From NCBI GenBank assembly GCA_951804985.1, contig OX638132.1, positions 104,998,526 to 105,062,525 of the forward strand: a DNA stretch of 64,000 nucleotides, given 5' to 3'. The notes below the pieces were generated by a model. That model was given only the letters and a program-made list of their open reading frames with translations. It ran no database searches and had not been told where the DNA came from. Source of the DNA: Dryomyza anilis. Its lineage: Eukaryota > Arthropoda > Insecta > Diptera > Dryomyzidae. Positions within the stretch are counted from its first letter, which is position 1, and every line of letters starts with the position of its first letter. Below, one piece after another: positions 1 through 10,950 of the stretch. The position numbers were made by a program, and so were the translations under genes.

Positions 1-1930
1 CGCAACTAATTAAGTTAAATTTGAACAAATTTATAACATGATAAAATTAGTCGCACAATTTAAATATGAAAAAAAAAGAAAAACAAACAAATAAATTAAT
101 GGATACACTTTAACATGCGAACAACAATGAGCCACGTTTAGTGTCGATGCTTATCTGAGCACTGTCCGACTGAATCACAGACAGACAGACAGACAGCGAC
201 AGGCAGAGTTATACGAAACCATAAACTACACGACTCGCAGAGTACTCGCCCCCTAACTGTCACCCGATCCATGCCAAGTGTATGAGTTGTCTGAGGCGTC
301 TACGTCTGGGAATCCAAAGTCAGAAGTTTTATGCAGTCATTCTGATAATAAAGCAATCATACGGTTGTTTATGGCGCTTTTTCAGATGCCACCACCAAAA
401 CCACGGCCTCAACAATAAAAAATATCGAATTTTGAGCGATAAAGATCATAGGATCAACGCATAGAATAAATATTATGATAGTCAAGTTTTATTAGAAGAC
501 ACCATAAGACTTGTGACATTATCTTTGGTTTATTGTTATTTAATTTTATAATTTTATATGTGGTTTTTCTAATTTTCAACAAATACATATTGCATATGTG
601 CATTTGTTAATGAGTTGATAAGCGATCTACATAAATGTTCAACCTATTACAAAATCGAGATTGACATAATAAACATTTGAAAAATTAGGTTGCCTTAAGT
701 TAACGGTTAGAGGCGCCTTTCCAAAAAAATAAAAAATAAAACGAAAATAAATACTTGATTTCAATATGCTACACATTATTCATAATTCATTCAAAAGTGT
801 CGTTAAAAATGCTAGTTTATCGAGATTATACAGTTGAAATGCGTAGGCTTTATTGTGCTGTTATGACACATTTTTTGGGATTTTGCAAAATTCATTAGCA
901 TCACAATCAAACTTCCGTCTCAACATGAAATAAAATATAAAATATATATTAAAGCCACAGCAAATTAGCACCATAATGTGGTGTTTTATAGCCGCTTAAG
1001 CGCTCATGGCATGCGATATAATTAAATAAAATTAGCATGCTTAAGTTGTCTTTTTGCAGTTTCAAATCGAGTTTTTTTTTAAATAACATATAAAACTTTT
1101 TTAAATTATGGTAATTAAGTTGAATGCTATAAAAAAAGAGTTTTATAAAAAGATAATTTGTACCAAAAATATATTATGTCATTTTTGAAATATTCCTGCA
1201 TTTGTTGCTTTCACTTAAAATTCTTAATTCGTATATAACCTAAAATTATAGGTTTTAAAAGGTGTAGACACATCGTAAATTACTCAAAAAGCGACTCCCC
1301 GTAGATCGGCAATGACAAATCACTGCTTTCTTAACTTACAAATTAAATATCACAAAGAAATTCATTCCTATTACTCAAATAATTAAAGCTATTTCCATAT
1401 ATAACATAAAAACTAAACGTTTATAGAGTTTTATAGTCGAAGAAATATCATAAACGTCTTCAAATCAACTCCCTGAAGTGCGTCATTGCACAAATCACTG
1501 CATTCTTAACTAACAAATTAAAAATCACTATGTAAAATCAACACATAAAATGTCTTTGACTTGAATTTATGTCCGTCTCGTAAATTAATTGTTTCCCACC
1601 CATTGTTTTCAAGTCGTTTATTTTATTGTTACAACATTTTATGTTCCAATAATCATAATCCTTCTGATTAAACAAATTATCACAATTTACGACAATTTTT
1701 ACTACTTTGCTGAGTGTATTCAATAGGTTCCATTGTACATAATCGTTTAAGTATTCTTTAATAATTGGTTTTATTGGGTTTTAGTTTAACTTTCTATCAG
1801 TTTAATATCAGTTTTACTTCCTTTCCTTACTAATTTAGTCAGTTGTCATAAAACCTTAACTTTTTTTAGATTTTCTAGCTTCTACTGACTGCCATAACCA
1901 GCACCATTATTATTTGATTATCTAGTTCCG
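1..1930. other. AT-rich unassigned DNA with a short direct repeat
   Basis: No gene or recognisable transposon is visible. A short (GACA)n run lies at 178-197. A segment of about 45-60 bases at 1290-1353 recurs at 1466-1528 (shared words such as ACAAATCACTGC and TTCTTAACT, then ACAAATTAAA), about 175 bp apart. This suggests an old local duplication. The rest is AT-rich with homopolymer runs. Confidence 0.6.
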
Positions 1931-2480
1931 CAATCTGCTGCGTCGCACGATTTCTGCAGCGAGTCTGTCGCAGCACCTGCGCCCACTACCATCTCCAACT
2001 CCTACTCCACGAACCGGAGGAACTATTAAACCTGGACGTCATCAAGTTGCTTGTCGTGTCTAGCGACAAATTTAATGACTTACTTAAACCTATTGAGCCG
2101 CGCCACTAAATTTACAACGACTACAAAATATCACAGACGACACATTCGTCGTCGTCGTCATCATCGCCGTCATAGTCTTTGCCATAGTACTCGTCGTACC
2201 CCATTGGCCCCCATGTGTGTTGCTGATTACGAGCCAAGTTAGCATTTTTTAATGACTTAATTTACGTTACCGAAGGTTTACTCCTTCAGTATGCTTCGTA
2301 TTATGGTTCTGTATAGTCTGTTCTTGCGCGCACTACGCCCTCTACTCGTCGACTCAAGAATCGAGTGTTGAAATCAGTTTCGTCGTCTAGAGTTTCCTCT
2401 GCATGTCTTTAAAAATTCATTTCGTTTCGTTTCCTTCCTTCGTTCGTTCGTTATGTGGTCTTGGTTCTTAGTTCTGTTTC
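1931..2480. other. GC-richer island around the acidic frame
   Basis: Base composition rises relative to flanking DNA, with CGTCGT and CATCAT runs. The minus strand has a second suggestive frame at about 2305-2410 (includes DDETDFNTRFLSRRVEG) ending at a stop. Several frames on both strands are partly open, so the island may be an exon cluster or conserved non-coding DNA; it cannot be decided from sequence alone. Confidence 0.3.
2121..2222 (-). CDS. Candidate terminal exon encoding an acidic Tyr/Asp-rich tail
   Basis: I do not recognise this gene. On the minus strand an open frame of 33 codons plus TAG contains WGPMGYDEYYGKDYDG, then a run of six Asp, then ECVVCDIL and the stop. Third codon positions are noticeably C-rich, unlike the AT-rich surroundings. 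The frame begins directly after a plausible splice acceptor (TAATCAG) with a perfect branch-site word CTAAC about 19 bases before the AG. A GTAAAC donor-like site lies so that the intron would be 59 nt, the usual short-intron length in flies. The upstream frame continues for only about 18 codons to a stop, so the rest of the gene is not placed. Acidic tyrosine-rich stretches are typical of secreted proteins and tyrosine-sulfation contexts; that is inference. A different minus frame starting at an ATG just upstream is also open, so this could be a chance frame in a GC island. Confidence 0.22.
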   Translation of the reverse strand, partial: QHTWGPMGYDEYYGKDYDGDDDDDDECVVCDIL

Positions 2481-2959
2481 TGGGTTTAGTCTAAAGTTTA
2501 TTGTTTATTTAATTGGACAATTTCTTGGGGTTTTAGGCGGGTGTTGTTGTCGTCATTAATTGTGGGCTGATTAATTTATTGGCTCTAACATTTAAGATGG
2601 CATGAAGGCGATCATCGTCTCTGCTTTTAAAATGGTTTAAGACAGCAAATGCAGCATACTGAGACTCATATTTTGAGATTGGCTGATATGTTGCAATGTA
2701 GCGTGATCTATATGCGTTTGATATATGTTTGGTTATGGCATTTTCCATTCAATAAGTTGAAAAAGTGTGGGCCAAAGCATTGTTTTAAAACTTACTATCT
2801 GATACATATATCTCCTAAATCGTAAAAATATATCGATCGACTTCGCCATATGCTTTACTCTTATTTTAATATTACTCAGAAATAGTAAAAAGTTAACAAA
2901 GTTTTCAAGTATAGTAAATATTAGTACTTATAGAATAAATTCTCTGCAATTTCAAATCT
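2481..2959. other. Unassigned AT-rich DNA
   Basis: Nothing recognisable was found. A minus-strand open frame at 2533-2748 has no family motif and low-complexity ends, so it is treated as chance. Confidence 0.5.
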
Positions 2960-3323
2960 CAGTCTGCCATGTCTCGGAGACCTTCGATGCCTCGATTTTT
3001 TATCGAATAACTTCGAGAAAAGAGTTCGATCTCGTTACTTTACATTCAAATTCATTGACAAGATACTATATACATATAAACATTTATCGCATCGATATCG
3101 TAATATTTTTCAAAGCATTATGGAACTTTGATCATTTTTTTTATCGATATCGTTCCGATTTCAAAAAAAATCCCGTACCGAAAAAACTCCGACAAAACGC
3201 ATCGATATCTACCTACCATGTAGGTTCAATTTGACGCTCGATATGGATACGAGAAAGTGTCAGTGAATTATCCTTTTTTTCGCATTGATCTCGTAACGAT
3301 TTCGAAACGAATGGTATACTGGG
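2960..3323 (-). mobile_element. ATCGATATCG-rich short element, copy 1
   Basis: One of five dispersed copies of a non-coding repeat of about 320-400 bp. One end begins CAGTCTGCCATGTCTCGG and the other, reverse complemented, begins CCCAGTATACCATTCG, so the two ends share CAGTMTRCCAT. The interior carries repeated ATCGATATCG, TCGTAACGA and TCGAGA words and a conserved block near CTACCTACCAT. Size, terminal similarity and dispersion fit a MITE; no matching target duplication was found. The ATCGATA words resemble the TATCGATA motif bound by DREF/BEAF in flies, but function is not shown. Confidence 0.65.
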
Positions 3324-3807
3324 ATGTTCAAAATTGTTGATAATGCCGAATGTATTCTCATATTTGAACAATCATAAAATACAATCTATAAATAAATGCA
3401 AAATATTACAGTATTCTTGTAGAGATTAGACTAGGGTCATGTTTGGCAACTGATCATTGCAAAGCCCGTTCAATTATTTTCCGATCCAGTTCACGTTTTC
3501 CCAAATTGGATAAATTAAAACATTGTTTATAAAATTGTATACAATATAGCAGATAATACATATAAAGAAAGATAATACATATTTAGAAACACAATTATTT
3601 GATATTAAGAAACGCAATTCTTGATCTTTGAGTGTCCATGAATCTAATACGCCGAGTGATACCTAATATTATGCGATTATTATCATTTAGTCACGAAGTT
3701 CAAATATTTACATCAAGAACAATTAAACGTGCTTCATTTTTGGTGAATACAAATATAATATGTTTAAATAATGCAAGTATATAACGTGAATATATATTTG
3801 AAATATG
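3324..3807. other. Unassigned AT-rich DNA
   Basis: No gene, tandem array or inverted-repeat element was recognised. Confidence 0.5.
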
Positions 3808-4545
3808 GATATCCATGCTAATACCAGCAACTGAAATTATGGGTTTCCTAATATATGTAAAATTCAGCAATGGTATTGTGCTTCCCCGATAATTACTTCC
3901 CTAGACAATTAATTTCTGAATCAACTTTCCTTGAAACAGTTCTTCTCCAACTCAATTATTCCCCGTACAATTCTTATCTGGAAAGTCTTCATCAGACAAT
4001 TGAGGAGCACATTTGCAAAACGTGATATCCAGTGAAAATTTAAAGTTTCGGTAATGAGTTCCTCAATTCTTTGAACTTTGATGTCTATTCTAGTTAGCAA
4101 TAGAATTTTTTGTATTTAATGGTTTTTCTCTAATTTATGTAAAATTTAGACCATTTTCCATGAGACAGTTCTTCTCGGGCAATACTTATCCGGAAATTCT
4201 TCATCAGACAATTGAGGAGCACATTTTCAAAAAGTGGTCCAGTGAAAACTACATTTTTTAAAATGAGTTCCTCAATTATTTGAATTATTGTATGTCAATC
4301 CTAATATCATCAATAGAAATTCTTGAATATAATGGAGTTTTCCTAATATATGTAAAATTCAGTAATGGTATTGTGCTTCCCCGACAATTCCTTCCCAAGA
4401 CAATTAATTCCTGAAATATTTTTTCCTTCGGACAATTCTTATCCGGAAATTCTCCATTCGGAAAATATTCGAAATTCTTACTGCATGTCCAAAACGTGAC
4501 ATCTAGTAAAAACTAAATGTTTTGGAAATGAGTTCCTCAATTCTT
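3808..4545 (+). repeat. Three-unit degenerate tandem repeat
   Basis: Units of about 209 and 265 bp share the order CTAATATATGTAAAATTCAG, ATGGTATTGTGCTTCCCCG, GACAATT words, TTCATCAGACAATTGAGGAG and a closing ATGAGTTCCTCAATT at 4054, 4263 and 4528. The units are diverged with indels, so the duplication is old. No protein is encoded. The same CCC-GACAATT style recurs near 12.8 kb, 49.15 kb and 61.8 kb. Confidence 0.75.
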
Positions 4546-4667
4546 CTTCTACACATTTTTTTCCAAGACAATTCTTTACAAAAAAAGGTTTTCCGGATAA
4601 ATTAATCCCCAGAAATGTTATTAAATATTGTTTTGGTAACGACTAATCTCGTGTATGAATGATATTC

Positions 4668-4983
4668 CAGTCCGCCATGTCTCGGAGACCTCGAAGATGC
4701 CTCGAAGCTTTCTCGAATAACTTCGATAAAACATATTCGATTTCGTTGCTTTCTCGATTCTAATTTTACAATTTTTGCGTAGATTCAAATTCGTTGACAA
4801 AATACGTTATTTAAACATATATCACATCGATGTCGCAATATTTTTCGCAGCAATCTCGGTCTTTTATAATTTTTTCGAGAAAACTCCGACAAATTTGACG
4901 ATTGATATCGTTACGAAAGCGGGGTGATATCGAGTAATTTCTCCATCTATTCGCATTGATCTCGAAACGAATGGCATACTAGG
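4668..4983 (-). mobile_element. ATCGATATCG-rich short element, copy 2
   Basis: Same family and orientation as the copy at 2960, beginning CAGTCCGCCATGTCTCGG and ending in CGAATGGCATACTAGG. It is shortened by internal deletions relative to copies at 2960 and 23037. Together with copy 1 it brackets the three-unit tandem repeat. Confidence 0.65.
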
Positions 4984-5365
4984 ATAGAGTTGAATTGTCT
5001 TCAGGAAATAGTCGTCGGGAATTGTCTCAAGGAATAAAGTCCTGGGGATGTATTTTCCGGGTATATTTTGTGGTTTAATTGGTGTATTTTGCATTCTAAC
5101 CCAATGTTTCTTGACTTTTAGAAGTGTTTTATGTTACAAATTGGTAGAAGAATTTATTAAGCTGCAATATTTTACCAATTCTATGCATTTTGTAAAAACA
5201 ACTAGTCCAGTTTAAGATTTTATAAAAATACACCATACATTTGATAACAAAATAAGCCTTTTAAAAATTCGTTTATTTCGAACCATACCAGAAAACTATT
5301 TTTAAATACATTCGGCCAGGGCATAAATCCAACTACTAACTAAAAAAAAAAAGAAAATAACTTCG
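4984..5365. other. Unassigned AT-rich DNA
   Basis: Nothing recognisable; AT-rich with poly(A) runs. Confidence 0.5.
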
Positions 5366-7070
5366 ATGATCACAACTCTTTGTCACAATACATCAACGGA
5401 GCAACGAGTGACACAAAACATGAACGCGTCACTTTCCATCACTCAGAGTGCGAGACTAACTACGGATCCTGTGTCTGACTGTCGTTGTGTCTTTCAGTCT
5501 ATCGAGTCAATCTTTGGCTGTCTGTCTTACCGTCTTAGTCTTTGTATCTACCTCACTTGGACTAACTTCTGTTTTTGTATTACGGTCAGCCAAAGAGCCA
5601 GAGTCCGAGCTCTGCCAGACTGTATGACGTTGCTGCGATCGCAAAACAGCGTCCGGCTCTAGACTCAGAACTTGACCAAGTTTTTTTTCCCGAGCTCAGA
5701 TTAACTGCGTTGCGTATTTCATTTCGCATTCCGCATGTGCCCAAGTGTAGCTCCCCTGACGCACGACGTTGATACTCGATTCGCGGACAATGATCTGAAC
5801 ACTGACTACGTTCGTGGATTTGGTGACACTCGCGCTGTCACTGATATGGACAGACTGTGAGCGGAGGGACGGAGAGAGGGATGAACGGAGAGTTGGAGAG
5901 ACGGATGAACGTCAGTTGGACGTTCGGTCGGTACGTCGTTTCGACAGTTGGTCGCTCCCAGTCTGGCTGCCGGTTTTAATCCAATTCAATGTCGCCTCAA
6001 AGCAAAGACGATTACTTTCTGTGGCACGACGTTGTTCTTCGTTCTTTTGTGTTACTGTTCTATGCTGTTGTTGTTTTGAGCAACGCATTTCTTGCCCAAA
6101 AGCGACTAACGAGGTGCTGAGTGCGTTTTTGTGCGCGAATCTGTAACGAATTCTGGTCCAGAAGCTCGCGTTCGCATTCGCACTCGTCACTGCATCTCAC
6201 TCACTCGCGCGCCTTAATCCACGCAGTCCTCACAATTCCCACAGCGGAATTTGTGGCCGTTCTTTTGTGGGGCTGCGATGTGCGACATCTCGAAGACGTT
6301 TTTGTATCTTTTGGCAAAAGATGTCATGTTTTTGTCGGTTTATGGACTTCTAATCGGCGATTCTATCAAAAAGCTCACTAACAAACATACGTTCGGCCTG
6401 GACGGATGAACGGACAGACAGATGGACGGACGTACTTTTAAGCCCCTACCTGCTGCCTGCCATCAAGCAGTTGAAACCAACCAGATGAAAAAGCTGTGGC
6501 TGCTGCGTGCGAATTGAAAATATTTTGCGGATTAAGATATTTAGATTTCAGGCACGCAACCTCCACCTCTGCCCCATCCTCCTGTCCTCCTCCGTTGGAA
6601 TGTAGCCGCAGCGAGAGTCACAAATAGCAACTTATTTAGCACCTTTCTGGCCGTCTTCGGACGAGGTGACAATAAGTGAATTCCATGGCCTTAGAGAAGA
6701 CGGCACGGCACGGCGCAACTGCAAAAACTGTGCGGCACTCCGTGAGCGACAATTTAGTTCAATTTCGCCTTATTCGCTGCAACGTTGTCTGCGGATCCGC
6801 ATCTGACTGCAGCATCTGTATCTGTATCTGGGACTGTAATTGCTTATCTGCTGATAGAGTCCTCCAGTCGTTTGATGTTCGAATTTGTTATTTAGCACGG
6901 AAAACATGCAATTGTTTGGCTCTTTGGCGATACGAACGAGACTCAGTCGAGACTCAGTCGAGATTCAGAGGGACGGGACTTAGAGGGTCGGAAGCGGGAG
7001 CGGGACGGATTGTGCGGAATCGTGCAGAAAAAGGTGTGAATTGCTTCATCGAGTTGGCATAAATTTGTGC
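5366..7070 (+). promoter_or_regulatory. GC-richer island, possible promoter or 5' non-coding exon region
   Basis: This is the largest GC-richer block in the window. It contains Inr-like TCAGTT (about 5911), repeated CGGTCGG/GGACGGACG words, ACTCGCGCTGTCACTG and a donor-like AAAAAG/GTGTGA near 7030. Frames of up to 128 codons occur on both strands but none shows a domain, signal peptide or consistent codon pattern. The composition resembles fly promoter and 5'-UTR regions or conserved enhancers. I could not place a DPE at the correct distance from the Inr. Assignment is inference. Confidence 0.25.
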
Positions 7071-7597
7071 ACAAATAAGGTTCGTTTTAGTGGCTCGTTT
7101 GCTTGGTCAACTTGGTCCGTTCAGTTGCCAGCAGTAATATTGGTCCAGTTTTGTTGTTTTAGGGTTACTTTTTGAATTGGTTTGGTGCGTGGTGCTCGAT
7201 TGGGTTTCTTTGCAATGATTTTAAATGAGGTTTTGGCAATTGATAAGCGGCATTGATTTTAAATGGTCTCCGGTGTGCAACTTATTTGAAGTTAATTTTG
7301 TTTGAAGCAATTTCGTTTGGAAATAGGTGAAGAGCAGCGACCGAAATACAATCAGTCACACTTGGCATTATGTTAGATATTTGAAGGTTTAAAAGAGTTC
7401 CAGGTGACGATGGCATAATGTGGCAACGATGGAAAATTTAAGTGGAAACTTGCTGATTTAGTGGCTGAGCTGATTAAACGGTTATGGTGATTTAAGAGTT
7501 TTAATAATTCAATTAGAAGACAATTTAAAATGTGTTGAAGGATTCAATAGTTTAAAAATTTATTTATATTTTCATTATTTATATTTTTCTATACAAA
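7071..7597. other. Unassigned DNA
   Basis: Moderately AT-rich with GGTTTTGG and TTTGAA words. No gene or element recognised. Confidence 0.5.
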
Positions 7598-7996
7598 TTG
7601 GGGGATTTTTGTATACAATTTGGGAGACTTTTTTTATACTATTTGGACGATTTTTCTTTACAATTTAGAGGATTTTCTATACAATTTGTATGCAATTTTT
7701 CTAAACATTTTGGGTTCTTTTTCTATACAATTTGGGGGATTTGTCTATACATTTTTGGGGGATTTGTCTATACATTTTGGGGGATTATTTATCCATACAA
7801 TTTGGGGGATTTTTCTATTCAAATGAAAGATTTTCTTTACAATTTGGGGGACTTTTTTATACAATTTGGGGTATTTTCTTAACAATTTAAAGGATTTTCT
7901 ATTCAATTTGGGGAAATTTCTGTGCAATTTTTCTATGCAATTTGGAGATTTGTATATGCACTTTGCAGGATTTTCATATACAATTTGGGGGATTTT
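7598..7996 (+). repeat. Degenerate 21-22 bp minisatellite
   Basis: About 18-20 diverged units of the type CTATACAATTTGGGGGATTT. Units vary by substitution and small indels. The open frames through it (residues like YTIWG and IQFGG on the plus strand, PQIV on the minus strand) are products of the repeat and are not genes. Confidence 0.85.
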
Positions 7997-8142
7997 TCTA
8001 CACAATATAGGGAAATTTGAATGCAAATTGTGATCGAATTGCCAACAATTTCTTCAAAAATCATAGCATATAAAATCAGTTTTACTAGATTTAAAAAGAA
8101 CTATGCCCTGTGAATTTCTACCAAAAATGTTTCTCAAAACAT

Positions 8143-8652
8143 CTCGAAGTTTGTCGAAACATGTTGAACTGGTGCATGCAGTATATAAGGGCGGCGCATC
8201 TGAGGCACAGCACTTCAGTAGTTATTGGAAAGTGGTCGAGTGTAAGAACGATGTCAAGTTAAATAGTGGAAATGCAGCAGTTGTTAGAATTAGTTATTAG
8301 TAAAGTTGTTTTTTAAAGTTAATTAACAAAGTTAATTGTTATAATTTAAACTAGAGATGGGCACGTGAGTGAGTTTTAACTCACACTCACTCACGCTCAC
8401 GAAAGAATTTTTTTAATCACGCACACTCACTCACGGTCTTTTTTGCTCTACTCACACTAACTCACAATCACGTGAGCAAAATATCACAATCACGCGTGAT
8501 CACGCGTGATTCACGTGAATCACGCTGAATCACGCTCACATGCTCATCTCTAATTTAAACCAAAGATAAGAGTGTTTTTTTTTTTTATTTTGTACTCAAT
8601 CCAGAGATACGAACTTGTTGAACAGTTTTCCGTAGACTTAATTATCGTAACA
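8143..8652 (+). mobile_element. 5'-truncated solo LTR, interrupted by a MITE
   Basis: Similar for its whole length, apart from the inserted MITE, to the reverse complement of 13393-13863. It carries a promoter-like GTATATAAGGGCGGCGCATC followed by GAGGCACAGCACTTCAG and ends in CGTAACA, the expected CA end of an LTR. Similarity to the other copy fades upstream of about 8143, so the 5' part is lost or very diverged. No gag or pol lies next to it, which fits a solo LTR. The family looks like a gypsy-group LTR retrotransposon, but this cannot be confirmed from an LTR alone. Residues 8352-8552 are a younger insertion. Confidence 0.75.
8352..8552. mobile_element. 201-bp hAT-type MITE with perfect 8-bp target duplication
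   Basis: The element starts TAGAGATGGGCACGTGAG and its other end, reverse complemented, is TAGAGATGAGCATGTGAG. It is flanked on both sides by ATTTAAAC (8344-8351 and 8553-8560), an 8-bp duplication typical of hAT transposons. The interior is almost entirely TCAC/TCACG words in several orientations. It sits inside the solo LTR; the second LTR at 13.4 kb has one uninterrupted ATTTAATC-like site there, so occupied and empty states are both visible. It has no coding capacity. Confidence 0.9.
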
Positions 8653-8833
8653 AATGCAAAAAAATAAATATATATTATGAAAAATGTCTATTCTATCACA
8701 CATAGCTAGTAAATTGCAATACAAATCAGTATAAACCAGAATTTTACTTTTCTATACTAAATTTTTAAAATTAATCATATATCACAGGTACAAACTTTTG
8801 TATTCAAACAATTTATTAAAAAATCATAATATA

Positions 8834-9064
8834 CACTCAGAAAAAACATACCATAAAATGAATAGTTTTTACTATTAAAATTAGTCAATAGGATATTTGT
8901 CCGATAAACTATTAACTCAATCGGTGAATTCTATTAAATACTACAAAATACTGTAAAATTTATTTGAGTTTGTATGAAAATATTTATTATTTGTATACTA
9001 TTAAATCAATAACTGTCCTATTGACAAATTTTAATGGGATTGTATGAGTTTTTTTTTCTGAGTG
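8834..9064. mobile_element. 231-bp MITE with CACTCAGAAAAAA ends
   Basis: The termini are CACTCAGAAAAAA and, reverse complemented, CACTCAGAAAAAAAAA, flanked by TA on both sides (8832-8833 and 9065-9066). The interior is AT-rich and includes ACTATTAAAATTAGTCAATAGG, which is partly matched in inverse near the right end (GTCCTATTGACAAATTTTAA). TA duplication and the simple ends suggest a Tc1/mariner-like non-autonomous element. Related ends occur near 17.49, 19.15, 62.3 and 62.8 kb. Confidence 0.8.
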
Positions 9065-9572
9065 TACAAATTGGGGCATTTTTCTACATTTTATTTATAT
9101 TTTCATTTTTATGAAAGTTGCAGTTTGACTTTTAAGTTCTTTTCAGAGGTATAAAATTTACCATTCGAGAGCCACCATTCAAAATCCAACGGTATAAAAT
9201 TCAACCGATGAAAGTCACTCGAACAAAGCTCATCAGTACAAAATTCAACTACAAAAAATCTACCCTGCGATGAACGAATATCGCATACATCATTTCTATA
9301 TAATTCGTGGGTTCTGATTTTAATTGTTTATTCAGTATTACCTTTTATTCATGGTTTTGAAAAATATTTAATTCGTAAATGGAATCAGTCTCTATTTAGA
9401 ATATCAATATTACAGTCCATTTACACAACTTGTACTCCACTAGACATTAAATTCAGTTTTCTTTTATATGTCCAGACTAATTTGAGTATACCAATAAATG
9501 TTAAAATTGCGTTTTTTTTAAACATATTTCGATCTAAATTCGAAAAAAATTGATTTTGGAAATCTAGAAGTA
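9065..9572. other. Unassigned AT-rich DNA
   Basis: Contains several AAAATTCAAC/AAAATTTACC words at 9140-9260 but no clear unit. No gene recognised. Confidence 0.5.
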
Positions 9573-10002
9573 AAGGGTTTTTCAATAAGAGCCGCTACAA
9601 AAGTTTTTTTTAAATAAAACAAAAACGGTTTTGGATATCAATTCCTATTCCTGTAAAAGTACGTTCGAGGCCATTATGTATGGAACTCGATTTCTTTTGG
9701 TTTTTAAGCATAAATCGGCCGATACTGCTGCAATTTCACGTTCGATATTCGTACGAAGTTCATCAATCGTCGCTGGCTTGTTGGCATAGACCATAGACTT
9801 GACGTAGCCCCACAGGAAATAGTCTGACGTCATTGAACGGTAGTAAATTTTAATAATTTCGACTCGTTGTTGGCTCGTATATCTTTCCATCATGAAAATA
9901 GCAAACCTTACTGAAGAAAAATGTCAAAAGAGCGGCAAGAAAGATGGCGTCGTTTGCTGTCCTTGTCGCTCACTTTTGTAGCGTCCCTGTTGAAAAACCC
10001 TT
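9573..10002 (-). mobile_element. Internally deleted mariner/Tc1-type transposon
   Basis: A 430-bp element bounded by TA on both sides. The ends are AAGGGTTTTTCAATAAGAGC on the left and, reverse complemented, AAGGGTTTTTCAACAGGGAC on the right; both continue into CGCTACAAAAGT. It contains a fused remnant of the transposase on the minus strand. Most of the catalytic domain is missing, so it is non-autonomous. A fold-back derivative of the same family lies at 59159-59496. Confidence 0.9.
9645..9893 (-). pseudogene. Transposase remnant, N- and C-terminal parts joined by deletion
   Basis: The 82-residue frame begins MMERYTSQQRVEIIKIYY, matching the usual start of a group of insect mariner-like transposases. 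It jumps almost at once to DYFLWGYVKSMVYANKPATI, the C-terminal block that in intact proteins follows the last catalytic Asp. The helix-turn-helix and DDE/D region between them is absent. The intact proteins of this type are roughly 340-350 residues, so about three quarters is deleted. It is not expected to be catalytic. Confidence 0.85.
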
Positions 10003-10018
10003 TATGAAGTAGGGCAAC

Positions 10019-10950
10019 CTAGGGTAAAATGAGACATGGGTAATGTGGGAAATTGTAATTTCTTTACATCTTTTTGCACTTAGAAAAATAAAGACAATTG
10101 TCATGTGCTTTTCAAATTAAAACGTTTTATAGCATTTTGAGAACAAGCGAAAAACAAGTTTTTTAGAGTGCTGTTGTTTGCTATCAAAAAGTGTAAATTT
10201 TCGTCGTTTTTATTTAGGGAGTTATGTTTAGAATGATCGGATGTAGTATATGTTTTGAAATAAAAATGGGTTTTGAAAACAATTTAAAAATGCTTAAGTG
10301 GTGCTAAGTTAGTTTTAAATTGTGATATTGGGGTAAAGTAAAAAACATTTTCTGGGTCAAAGTGGAAAACGCTTTCTGGGTAAAGTGGGAAACGTAATAT
10401 AAGTAATTTTTGTTGTAAGTTTAGTGAAAATATTGTGTTATATGAAATATTTAATTGGTTTAGCAAAGAAAAAACATCAATCTTGGCCAAACCAATGAAA
10501 AAGCACAATTTTGACTTCACCTGAGATAAGATCTGAAATGCAGAAGAAAACGAAGAAGCGAAAGCAAAAAGAATACATCAGTAAAAATACTTCAATTTCA
10601 TTAAAGGAAAAAGGATTTTGTAAAATTTTCTTGAATGAAATTTCGATGAATTTAAGTTTTAAAAATTCCCTGAACTGCAGTATCTGCAAACGGACTGCAT
10701 ACTTGAAATTGACGACAACAACTACACCTGTGTGTTTTCATATTTTCTTATCATAACTATTGAGATGTTTATGAATTTAAACATTATTTCTTATTATTTT
10801 TCCTTGAATTACCATTCTTTTGTTATTACGTTATCATATTGTTTATCATTAATACATTTCATTTTGTTATGAAAATAACAAAACATGAAAAAGAAAGACT
10901 AAAATAGCATTTTGATAAAAATTTTCTAGTTTCCCACTTTACCCCAACAT
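10019..10950. repeat. GGGTAAAGTGGGAAA repeat element, inverted at its ends
   Basis: The motif GGGTAAAGTGGGAAAC, or close variants, occurs at about 10022, 10332, 10355 and 10379 on the plus strand and once inverted at about 10929 (AGTTTCCCACTTTACCCC). The opposite orientation at the two ends suggests a decayed terminal-inverted-repeat element of about 0.9 kb. Open frames inside on both strands have no recognisable domain. Confidence 0.5.

Noticed and set aside
5911..5945. TCAGTT as a definite transcription start with DPE
   Set aside because: No DPE or MTE match at the required distance; only a possible Inr.
7598..8026. Open frames on both strands across 7.6-8.0 kb
   Set aside because: Products of the 21-22 bp minisatellite.
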